A DNA stretch of 39,702 nucleotides from Azospirillum sp. 412522 (GTDB taxonomy: Bacteria; Pseudomonadota; Alphaproteobacteria; Azospirillales; Azospirillaceae), in contig NZ_RWIJ01000101.1 in the NCBI RefSeq assembly GCF_019805165.1, positions 243,407 through 283,108 of the forward strand, written 5' to 3'. Position 1 is the stretch's first letter, and every line of letters begins with the position of its first letter. Of the stretch, positions 33,809 to 39,702 are shown one piece after another. Below the pieces are notes generated by a model. That model had not been told where the DNA came from, did not search any database, and was given only the letters and a program-made list of their open reading frames with translations. The position numbers were made by a program, and so were the translations under genes.

Positions 33809-35739
33809 TGCTGAAGGACCTCGATCCCATCGCCGCTCCCGCGGATGCCGCCCCCCCGGACGTCGCGAACGAGGTGCAGGCGTATCTGGCCCGCCAGAAC
33901 GGCAAGGACCTGCTGCGCTTCATCACCTGCGGCTCGGTGGACGACGGCAAGTCGACGCTGATCGGCCGGCTGCTCTACGACTGCAAATGCCTGTTCGAGG
34001 ACCAGCTGGCCAGCCTGGAGGCGGATTCGGGCCGCTTCGGCACCACCGGCGCCGGCCAGCTCGACCTCGCCCTGCTGGTCGACGGGCTGGCGGCGGAGCG
34101 CGAGCAAGGCATCACCATCGATGTCGCCTACCGCTTCTTCACCACCGACCGCCGCAAGTTCATCGTCGCCGACACGCCGGGCCACGAGCAGTACACCCGC
34201 AACATGGTCACCGGCGCCTCGACCGCCGACGCCGCGGTGCTGCTGGTCGACGCGCGCAAGGGCGTGCTGACCCAGACCCGGCGCCACAGCACCATCGTCT
34301 CGCTGCTGGGCGTGCGCCATGTCGTGCTGGCGGTCAACAAGATGGACGCCGTCGGCTGGGACCGCGAGACCTTCGAGCGCATCGCCGCCGACTACCGCGT
34401 CTTCGCCCAGCGCATCGGCATCACCGAGGTCACCTGCATCCCGGTCTCGGCGCTCACCGGCGACAACGTCACCACGCCGTCGGACGCCATGGGCTGGTAC
34501 GGCGGCCCCACCCTGCTCGGTCATCTGGAGAGCGTCGACGCCTCCGCTGAGGAAAAGCTCGGCTCCTTCCGCATGGCGGTGCAGTGGGTCAACCGGCCCA
34601 ACCAGGACTTCCGCGGCTTCTGCGGCACGGTGGTCGGCGGCCCGGTGCGCACCGGCGACGATGTCGCCATCCTGCCCGGCGGGCGGACCAGCCGGGTGGC
34701 GCGGATCGTCACCATGGACGGCGATCTGGAGACGGCGCTGCCCGGACAGGCGGTCACGCTGGTGCTGGCCGACGAGGTCGACGCCAGCCGCGGCGACATG
34801 ATCGTCGCCGCCGCCGGCCGGCCGGAGGTGGCCGACCAGTTCGCGGCGCATGTGGTGTGGATGGACGAGCAGCCGCTGCTGCCCGGCCGCTCCTACCTGC
34901 TGCGGGCCGGCACGGCGACGGTCGGCGCCCAGGTGACGGAGCTGAAGCACGCCATCAACGTCAACACCCAGGAGCATGCCGCCGCCAAGCACCTCGACCT
35001 CAACGACGTCGGGTTCTGCAACCTGGCGCTCGACCGGCCGATCCCGTTCGACGCCTATGCCGACAGCCGCGAGACCGGCAGCTTCATCCTGATCGACCGG
35101 CTGACCAACGCCACCGCCGGCTGCGGGATGATCCGCTTCCCGCTGCGCCGGGCGTCGAACATCCACCGCCACGCCTCGAAGCTGGACAAGGCGGCGCGGG
35201 CGGGCAGCCTGCAGAAGCCCTGCGTGCTGTGGTTCACCGGCCTGTCCGGCTCCGGCAAGTCCAGCGTCGCCGACCGGCTGGAGCAGGAGCTGCACCGGCT
35301 CGGCCGCCGCACCATGGTCCTGGACGGCGACAATGTCCGCCACGGGCTGAACAGGGATCTGGGCTTCACCGACGAGGACCGGGTGGAGAACATCCGCCGG
35401 GTGGCGGAGGTGTCGAAGCTGATGGTGGAAGCCGGTCTGATCGTGCTGGTCAGCTTCATCTCCCCCTTCCGCGAGGAGCGCCGCATGGCGCGCTCGCTGG
35501 TGGAGGAGGGCGAGTTCCTGGAGATCTTCATGGACACGCCGCTGGAGGTCTGCGAGGCCCGCGACCCGAAGGGACTGTATAAGAAGGCGCGTGCCGGCCA
35601 GCTTCCTCACTTCACCGGCATCGACAGCGCCTACGAGCCGCCGGAAGCCCCGGAGATCACGCTGAAGGGCGCCGAACAGACTGCCGACGAGATGGTCGCC
35701 CAGGTGATCGGCGAGCTGCGGCGGCGCGAGGTGATCTGA
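33808..35739 (+). CDS. cysNC: Bifunctional sulfate adenylyltransferase subunit 1 / APS kinase (CysN-CysC fusion, NodQ type)
   Basis: 643 residues, the normal length for the fusion. The N-terminal GTPase has G1 GSVDDGKST (about residues 42-50), the REQGITIDVAYRFF switch I region, G3 DTPGHEQYTRNM and G4 NKMD. A middle EF-Tu-like beta-barrel follows. The C-terminal APS kinase domain begins near residue 465 with P-loop GLSGSGKSSVA (about 478) and includes LDGDNVRHGLNRDLGF and FISPFREERRMAR. Together with CysD it converts sulfate to PAPS, the donor for the sulfotransferase two genes upstream. No assimilatory cysH, cysI or cysG is adjacent, so dedication to sulfation is likely. Confidence 0.95.
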   Translation: MLKDLDPIAAPADAAPPDVANEVQAYLARQNGKDLLRFITCGSVDDGKSTLIGRLLYDCKCLFEDQLASLEADSGRFGTTGAGQLDLALLVDGLAAEREQGITIDVAYRFFTTDRRKFIVADTPGHEQYTRNMVTGASTADAAVLLVDARKGVLTQTRRHSTIVSLLGVRHVVLAVNKMDAVGWDRETFERIAADYRVFAQRIGITEVTCIPVSALTGDNVTTPSDAMGWYGGPTLLGHLESVDASAEEKLGSFRMAVQWVNRPNQDFRGFCGTVVGGPVRTGDDVAILPGGRTSRVARIVTMDGDLETALPGQAVTLVLADEVDASRGDMIVAAAGRPEVADQFAAHVVWMDEQPLLPGRSYLLRAGTATVGAQVTELKHAINVNTQEHAAAKHLDLNDVGFCNLALDRPIPFDAYADSRETGSFILIDRLTNATAGCGMIRFPLRRASNIHRHASKLDKAARAGSLQKPCVLWFTGLSGSGKSSVADRLEQELHRLGRRTMVLDGDNVRHGLNRDLGFTDEDRVENIRRVAEVSKLMVEAGLIVLVSFISPFREERRMARSLVEEGEFLEIFMDTPLEVCEARDPKGLYKKARAGQLPHFTGIDSAYEPPEAPEITLKGAEQTADEMVAQVIGELRRREVI

Positions 35740-35742
35740 GGG

Positions 35743-35768
35743 GGGAGGGTGAGTTTTGCCCCCCTCCC
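35743..35768. terminator. Possible terminator hairpin after cysNC
   Basis: A 7-bp GGGAGGG/CCCTCCC stem with a 12-base loop that includes TTTT. It is followed by GGTTCTTCC and not by a clear T-run. Confidence 0.35.
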
Positions 35769-35833
35769 GGTTCTTCCATAGGCGCTAACCTACAGGACTG
35801 TGCCAGTTTCCCATGGGGCGGCACCTCTTTCGG

Positions 35834-35917
35834 CGTCATCCCCGCGAAGGCGGGGATCCAGGAAGCCCGTGGCCGAGCGGCTGAAACAGCTGGATCCCCG
35901 CCTTCGCGGGGATGACG
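35834..35917. repeat. Perfect 28-bp inverted repeat, 28-bp loop (dispersed palindromic element type)
   Basis: The left arm (35834-35861) begins CGTCATCCCCGCGAAGG. The right arm (35890-35917) ends CCTTCGCGGGGATGACG and is its exact reverse complement over 28 bases. The core GTCATCCCCGCGAA...GGGGATCCAG belongs to a widespread proteobacterial intergenic repeat. Placed between convergent operons, it could act as a bidirectional transcription barrier. Confidence 0.85.
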
Positions 35918-35999
35918 GCTGATAAGGGACGTACTTGGCCGCCAGAGCGGCCAAACCTACAAGTTGGCGTCTTTGGAAGGGTTGGGGAAGAAGCTGCTT

Positions 36000-36173
36000 T
36001 CACTTCATTGTGGAGATGGAGGAGGGGATACGGTGCTTCTTCCCCTGCTCGATGATACGGCCGACATCGAAATCCGCCACGCAGCCGGCGGCCAGATCGC
36101 ACATCCCCCGATCCACATCGGATTTCAGAGATAAAAGCTCCCGGCGCTGTGTGGCACGCTCGCTATTTTCCAT
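36000..36173 (-). CDS. Small ORF resembling the C-terminal half of a ParD-type antitoxin (remnant)
   Basis: 57 residues from the ATG 36173-36171 to the TGA 36002-36000. GGGAGG sits 5 bases upstream, a strong ribosome-binding site. The reading ELLSLKSDVDRGMCDLAAGC followed by VADFDVGRIIEQGKK resembles the toxin-binding C-terminal part of ParD-family antitoxins, where a helix is followed by DFD and a second helix. The ribbon-helix-helix half is missing and no ParE toxin is adjacent. It lies 46 bases after the UdgX gene on the same strand, so it may be read with that operon. It may be a decayed remnant or a stand-alone small protein. Confidence 0.4.
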   Translation of the reverse strand: MENSERATQRRELLSLKSDVDRGMCDLAAGCVADFDVGRIIEQGKKHRIPSSISTMK

Positions 36174-36219
36174 GGGAACCTCCCTGATGCGCGATCCTCG
36201 AACGGCTTCATAACAGCCG

Positions 36220-37680
36220 TCAACCCGCTCCCTCCACCATCTCCCGCGCCCGCCGCAGGTCGGCGACGAAGTCGCGATGGGCCTGCTCCGCCCCCTCGCC
36301 CGCCGGCAGGCGCAGCAGGTAGGAGGGGTGGATGGTGACGAACCCCTCCCAATCCCCCTCTCCCGTTTGGCCGAACCTCATCGGCCCGCGCTCCCGCAGC
36401 ACCGACACGCTGCGCCCGCTCAGCGCGAGCGCAGCGGTGGCGCCCAGCGTCACCACCAGCCGCGGGCGGACGAAGCCCAGCTCCTTCATCAGCCACCAGC
36501 GGTAATGCTTCACCTCGCCGGCGGTCGGCGACTGGTGCAGGCGGCGCTTGCCGCGGGCGACGAACTTGAAATGCTTCACCGCGTTGGTCAGGTAGGCGGC
36601 GCCGCGCTCGATCCCGGCCTCCTCCAGCGCGCGGGTCAGCAACTGGCCGGCCGGGCCGACGAAGGGACGGCCCTCAAGATCCTCCTGGTCGCCGGGCTGC
36701 TCGCCGACGATGGCGATGGCGGCGCCCACCGGCCCCTCGCCCAGCACCGCCTGCGTCGCCCCCGGCACCAGGGGATCGGCCGCCCGGATGATGCGGTTCA
36801 ACTCGGCCAGCGTCGCCGGCTCCTGCCGGGCCATGGCGGCGACGGCCTTGTCGGGGTTGCGGCGGCGGGGGGCCGCGGCCTCCGCCTCGATCATCGCCTG
36901 CACCCGCGCAGGGGCGGAGCGGATCATGCGGGGGATGGCCGCCGCTTCCGGCAAGTTGGCCCAGTATTTCCGCGGCATCTCCGCCCGCATCGCCGTCGGG
37001 TTCACCCGCGCCGGGTTGAAGGTGCTCTCGTAATAGCGCTGCCAGCCCTCGGCGAAACGGTCGTCGCGGTCGAGCCCCTCCGGTCTCGAAGCCGCCGGCC
37101 CGACCGTCAGCGAGCGCCGGTCCCAATGCAGCGACCCCACCGGCGTCAGGATCGTCCAGACCAGGCTCTCGAAGCGCTCGACGAAGAAGGGGGCGGTCGC
37201 CTCGACGATGAAATGGTCGGGCTCGAACCAGGCGACGTAGCGCTCCCCGCCATCAGGGTCGCGCACCTCGCGGAAACGCAGGAAGGCGTGCATCTTGTGC
37301 AGGTCGCGCCGCACCGCCTTGTCCAGCATCGCCAGCCGTTGGACCAGCGGGTCGGCATGGTGGTCGAGCATGTCGCGCTCCCCCCGCACCACCCGCCGGA
37401 CCAGCCGGTGCAGCAGGGCGTAGCGTTCCGGATCGCGATGGCAGACCACGGTGCCGATCAGGTCTCCGACCGGCCGCGGCAGCGGAACCGGCGGCGCGTC
37501 AGCCGGCAAAGGGGCCGCCCCAGCTTCGGGAATGGCCCCGAACAGCGACGGCGCCGACCCGCCGCTCCACGTCACCTCGTCCGGTTCCACACCCAGGGCG
37601 ACCAGCCCGCGCAACGCGCGGCGGAAGCCGTCCAGATCGGCGCCGTCCCTCAGCTCCACGCGGTACATGGGGCGATGCAT
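36220..37680 (-). CDS. DUF4130-UdgX fusion: uracil-DNA-binding/glycosylase family protein
   Basis: 486 residues from the ATG 37680-37678. Residues 1-270 match the DUF4130 type of putative DNA-metabolism protein (MYRVELRDGADLDGFRRALR, MLDKAVRRDLHKMHAFLRF, FEPDHFIVEATAPFFVERF, YYESTFNPARVN). The C-terminal part is a family 4-like uracil-DNA glycosylase of the UdgX type, with GEQPGDQEDLEGRPFVGPAG near residue 323. KRRLHQSP lies near residue 376, where the histidine of the UdgX-specific loop forms a covalent bond with the uracil-site sugar in characterised members. FVTIHPSYLLRLP closes the active site. It starts 11 bases after the radical SAM protein, its usual partner. It probably repairs or protects damaged DNA in the cytoplasm. 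Confidence 0.9.
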   Translation of the reverse strand: MHRPMYRVELRDGADLDGFRRALRGLVALGVEPDEVTWSGGSAPSLFGAIPEAGAAPLPADAPPVPLPRPVGDLIGTVVCHRDPERYALLHRLVRRVVRGERDMLDHHADPLVQRLAMLDKAVRRDLHKMHAFLRFREVRDPDGGERYVAWFEPDHFIVEATAPFFVERFESLVWTILTPVGSLHWDRRSLTVGPAASRPEGLDRDDRFAEGWQRYYESTFNPARVNPTAMRAEMPRKYWANLPEAAAIPRMIRSAPARVQAMIEAEAAAPRRRNPDKAVAAMARQEPATLAELNRIIRAADPLVPGATQAVLGEGPVGAAIAIVGEQPGDQEDLEGRPFVGPAGQLLTRALEEAGIERGAAYLTNAVKHFKFVARGKRRLHQSPTAGEVKHYRWWLMKELGFVRPRLVVTLGATAALALSGRSVSVLRERGPMRFGQTGEGDWEGFVTIHPSYLLRLPAGEGAEQAHRDFVADLRRAREMVEGAG

Positions 37681-37691
37681 GGCTTGGTCCC

Positions 37692-38903
37692 TCAGAACAG
37701 GCTGAGCTGCTTGGGCGGCGCCACCAGCCTCTGCCGCAGGTCGGCGCGGTCGGTCAGCCCGCCCGGATGGTGGTCGGCGGCGATCAGGAAGGCGCGCGAC
37801 CGCTTCAGCCCCGACGACAGCCGCGCCACATCCTCCAGCCGCAGGGTGGCGTGGCGGCGCGCCTCGACGATCTTGTCGACCGCGCGCGCCCCCAGCCCCG
37901 GCACGCGCAGCAGCATCTCGCGGTCGGCGCGGTTGACGTCGACCGGGAAGCGCTCGCGGTTCTTCAGGGCCCAGGCCAGCTTGGGGTCGATGCCGAGGTC
38001 CAGCATGCCGCCCTCGCCCCCGGCGGCGATCTCCTCCACCGTGAAGCCGTAATAGCGCAGCAGCCAGTCGGCCTGGTACAGCCGGTTCTCGCGCTGCAAC
38101 GGCGGCGGTTTGGCCGGCAGGGCGGAGCTGGCCTCCGGAATCGGGCTGAAGGCGGAATAATAGACCCGGCGCAGCCCGTAGCGGCGGTAGAGCGTGTCGC
38201 TGGTCTCCAGCACCGACAGGTCGGTGGAGGCGTCGGCGCCGACGATCATCTGGGTGCTCTGCCCGGCGGGGGAGAAGCGGCGCTTCTCCTCCTTGGCTTC
38301 CAGGATGCGCTCGCCGACCTGCCCCATCACCGCCTTGATCGAGGTGCCGTCCTTCTCCGGCGCGAACTCCTTCAGGCTGCGGTCGGAGGCCAGCTCCAGG
38401 TTGATCGACAGCCGGTCGGCCCACAGCCCGGCCTGTTCGATCAGCCAGGGGCTGGCCTCCGGGATGGTCTTCAGGTGGATGTAGCCGGCGAAGCCATGGT
38501 CGCGCCGCAGCGTGCGCGCCACCAGCATCAGCTGCTCCATGGTGTAATCGGGCGAGCGGATGATGCCGGAGGACAGGAACAGCCCTTCGATGCAGTTGCG
38601 CTTGTAGAAGCCCAGAGTCAGCCGCACCACCTCGTCGACGCTGAACCGCGCGCGGCGCACGTTGGAGGACCGGCGGTTGATGCAGTAGGCGCAGTCGAAC
38701 AGGCAGTAGTTGGTCAGCAGGATCTTGAGCAGCGAGACGCAGCGCCCGTCCGGCGTATAGGCGTGGCAGATGCCGGCCCCGGTGGTCGAGCCGATGCCGT
38801 CCGGCCCGCCCGTCCGCCGCTTGGCGCCCGACGACGCGCAGGAGGCGTCGTACTTCGCCGCGTCGGCGAGAATTTCGAGCTTGTCGAGCAGCGCGTCATC
38901 CAC
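37692..38903 (-). CDS. Putative DNA modification/repair radical SAM protein with helix-hairpin-helix
   Basis: 403 residues from the ATG 38903-38901. The radical SAM motif is NYCLFDCAYC (about residues 65-74, C-x3-C-x2-C). FLSSGIIRSPDYTMEQLM and IHLKTIPEASPWLIEQAG follow as TIM-barrel signatures of this family. The C-terminal VNRADREMLLRVPGLGARAV (about residue 320) is a DNA-binding helix-hairpin-helix. The family is always found with the DUF4130/UdgX protein that follows here. The reaction is not known. A probable LexA box overlaps its promoter, so DNA-damage induction is likely. Confidence 0.9.
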   Translation of the reverse strand: MDDALLDKLEILADAAKYDASCASSGAKRRTGGPDGIGSTTGAGICHAYTPDGRCVSLLKILLTNYCLFDCAYCINRRSSNVRRARFSVDEVVRLTLGFYKRNCIEGLFLSSGIIRSPDYTMEQLMLVARTLRRDHGFAGYIHLKTIPEASPWLIEQAGLWADRLSINLELASDRSLKEFAPEKDGTSIKAVMGQVGERILEAKEEKRRFSPAGQSTQMIVGADASTDLSVLETSDTLYRRYGLRRVYYSAFSPIPEASSALPAKPPPLQRENRLYQADWLLRYYGFTVEEIAAGGEGGMLDLGIDPKLAWALKNRERFPVDVNRADREMLLRVPGLGARAVDKIVEARRHATLRLEDVARLSSGLKRSRAFLIAADHHPGGLTDRADLRQRLVAPPKQLSLF

Positions 38904-38948
38904 CGTGGATCATCCCTGTGCCTTGGCCCCCGGCCCTTGGCGTCCGGT

Positions 38949-38963
38949 GTTCGCAATATGTTC
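38949..38963 (-). promoter_or_regulatory. Probable LexA (SOS) box GAAC-N7-GAAC
   Basis: On the minus strand the sequence is GAACATATTGCGAAC, an exact match to the alphaproteobacterial LexA consensus GAAC-N7-GAAC. It lies 46 bases upstream of the radical SAM repair gene start and overlaps the predicted -10, which is the right place for repression. Confidence 0.75.
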
Positions 38964-38982
38964 TTCCGAAAGGAAAAGGCAA
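38955..38982 (-). promoter_or_regulatory. Candidate promoter of the repair operon
   Basis: On the minus strand TTGCCT (38982-38977), a 16-base spacer and CATATT (38960-38955). The -10 lies inside the LexA box, giving a leader of about 45 bases. Confidence 0.5.
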
Positions 38983-39127
38983 GCGGGGCGTCTTGAAAGC
39001 GGGCGCGGACGGGGCCACGTGCTCATCACCTGGATCCGGGCCCCTCTGGCGACTTAGACGTGGTCGCGATGTCGGATCTCTTCACCTGCTCTTGCGCCGA
39101 CGGGCGTGACCGCACTTGGAGGGACTG

Positions 39128-39307
39128 ATGTCCTCGCCCCTGAGATACCGCCCCCGGCTCCCCGCCCTCCCCGCTTCCGACTTCCTCCCGACGCGCGCCG
39201 CCCTTCCGGCGTGCCGCCCCTCCCCGACGCCGTTCCGGGCAGTTGGCCTGACGCCCCTCCGGGGTGCTCGCGCCGGAAGCGGGACCTCTTCCACAACCTC
39301 TTCATGA
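39128..39307 (+). CDS. Small proline-rich ORF upstream of DUF2076, doubtful
   Basis: 59 residues (MSSPLRYRPRLPALPASDF...). GGAGG lies 5 bases before the ATG, and the stop overlaps the ATG at 39304 as ATGA, which would allow coupled translation of the DUF2076 gene. The composition (Pro, Arg, Ala, Ser) is what random GC-rich sequence gives, and no family is recognised. Confidence 0.22.
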   Translation: MSSPLRYRPRLPALPASDFLPTRAALPACRPSPTPFRAVGLTPLRGARAGSGTSSTTSS

Positions 39308-39702
39308 AGACGAGCATCGCCATGGACCAGACCGAACGCCAGATCATCGACGACTTGTTCGCCAAGCTGCATCAGGCCGAGGCGCAATCCGGCCCGCGCG
39401 ATCCCGAGGCCGAGGGGCTGATCCGCGAGCGGATCGCCCGCCAGCCGGCCGCTCCCTATCTGATGGCCCAGTCCATCGTGATGATGGAGCAGGCGCTCGC
39501 CGCCTCCCACGCCCGCAACGAGGAGCTGGAGCGCCAGCTGCGCGAACGTCCCGCGGCCTCTGCGCCGGCCCAGTCCGGCGGTGGCGGCCTGTTCGGCAGC
39601 CTGTTCGGTGGCAGCAGCCGGCCGGCTCCGCAGCCGTCGTATCCGGCCGCCGCTCCGGCCGCTGCCGCCATGCCGCCCGGCTCGCCCTGGGGCCGTCCGC
39701 CG
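39304..39702 (+). CDS. DUF2076 domain protein (5' part; runs off the window)
   Basis: The frame is open to the window end. Two in-frame starts exist: ATG 39304 (MKTSIAMDQ...) and ATG 39322 (MDQTERQ...). The second fits the usual family start, and the first overlaps an upstream ORF stop. DUF2076 signatures are QIIDDLFAKLHQAEAQSGPR, DPEAEGLIRERIARQPAAPY and LMAQSIVMMEQALAASHARN, followed by a glycine/proline/alanine-rich stretch (GGGGLFGSLFGG) that begins the disordered C-terminal half. Function is unknown; the family is a soluble or periplasm-related protein of proteobacteria. Confidence 0.85.
   Translation, partial: MKTSIAMDQTERQIIDDLFAKLHQAEAQSGPRDPEAEGLIRERIARQPAAPYLMAQSIVMMEQALAASHARNEELERQLRERPAASAPAQSGGGGLFGSLFGGSSRPAPQPSYPAAAPAAAAMPPGSPWGRPP

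Larger units (their letters stand above)
35740..35999. other. Convergent intergenic region with hairpins
   Basis: A GGGAGGG/CCCTCCC stem (35743-35768, 12-base loop) begins 3 bases after the cysNC stop and may help end transcription. The long inverted repeat at 35834-35917 follows. Peptide readings through it (VIPAKAGIQ type) are the usual artefact of this repeat family. Confidence 0.6.
38904..39303. other. Divergent intergenic region with LexA box
   Basis: The left end holds the repair-operon promoter and LexA box (38949-38982). The rest is GC-rich with no RNA gene that I can see. A proline-rich 59-codon ORF (39128-39307) with a good ribosome-binding site leads into the DUF2076 gene. Confidence 0.6.

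Noticed and set aside
35836..36102. An 88-codon minus-strand ORF containing VIPAKAGIQ
   Set aside because: This peptide is the known artefact of translating the inverted repeat at 35834-35917.

Overview
The window is high-GC DNA with dense, overlapping genes. It looks like an alphaproteobacterium of the Azospirillum/Rhodospirillales type. The reasons are the overall composition, a fused CysN-CysC beside CysD, a GAAC-N7-GAAC (alphaproteobacterial LexA-type) box in front of DNA-repair genes, and a DUF2076 protein. No rRNA, tRNA, CRISPR array, integrase or transposase was seen. The genus is an inference from gene content.

Layout. (1) 1-7917, minus strand: the N-terminal 2639 codons of a giant repetitive RTX-type secreted protein, whose 3' end lies outside the window. 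(2) 7918-8618: a 0.7-kb partly AT-rich divergent intergenic region. (3) 8619-23408, plus strand: a tightly packed run of 13 genes. They encode a radical SAM/SPASM protein, a solo HicB-like protein, methyltransferases, a glycosyltransferase, an asparagine-synthase-like amidotransferase, an acyl carrier protein, a FabG-like reductase, a TylF-like methyltransferase, an AMP-dependent acyl ligase, a LuxE-like acyl-protein synthetase, a LuxC-like acyl reductase and a further methyltransferase. (4) 23418-24077, minus strand: a PglD/NeuD-like sugar O/N-acyltransferase. (5) 24198-31155, plus strand: a DegT-type sugar aminotransferase, a large HAD-domain protein and a 1216-residue GT4-TPR-GT41 fusion. 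(6) 31156-31767: a second AT-rich intergenic region. (7) 31768-35739, plus strand: a sulfotransferase with CysD and CysNC, a complete set for making and using PAPS. (8) 35740-36219: intergenic, with a perfect 28-bp inverted repeat and a small ParD-like ORF. (9) 36220-38903, minus strand: a DNA-repair pair (radical SAM/HhH protein and a DUF4130-UdgX fusion) under a probable LexA box. (10) 39304-39702: the start of a DUF2076 protein.

How the genes may work together. Regions 3-7 look like one surface-glycan or protein-glycosylation locus. It has an amino-sugar step (DegT), acylation (PglD-like), amidation (AsnB-like), several methylations and an acyl-activation/reduction branch (ACP, SDR, AMP-ligase, LuxE, LuxC). 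It also has sugar transfer (two GT4 domains), a GT41 domain of the kind that glycosylates Ser/Thr of proteins, and sulfation (sulfotransferase plus PAPS supply). No nucleotide-sugar dehydratase, flippase, polymerase, luxAB, flagellin or type I secretion gene is in the window, so the sugar precursor and the acceptor must come from elsewhere. Flagellin, the giant RTX protein next door, or LPS are all possible acceptors. The AT-rich intergenic stretches on both sides (about 8320-8520 and 31380-31700) would fit an acquired block, but no mobile element proves it.
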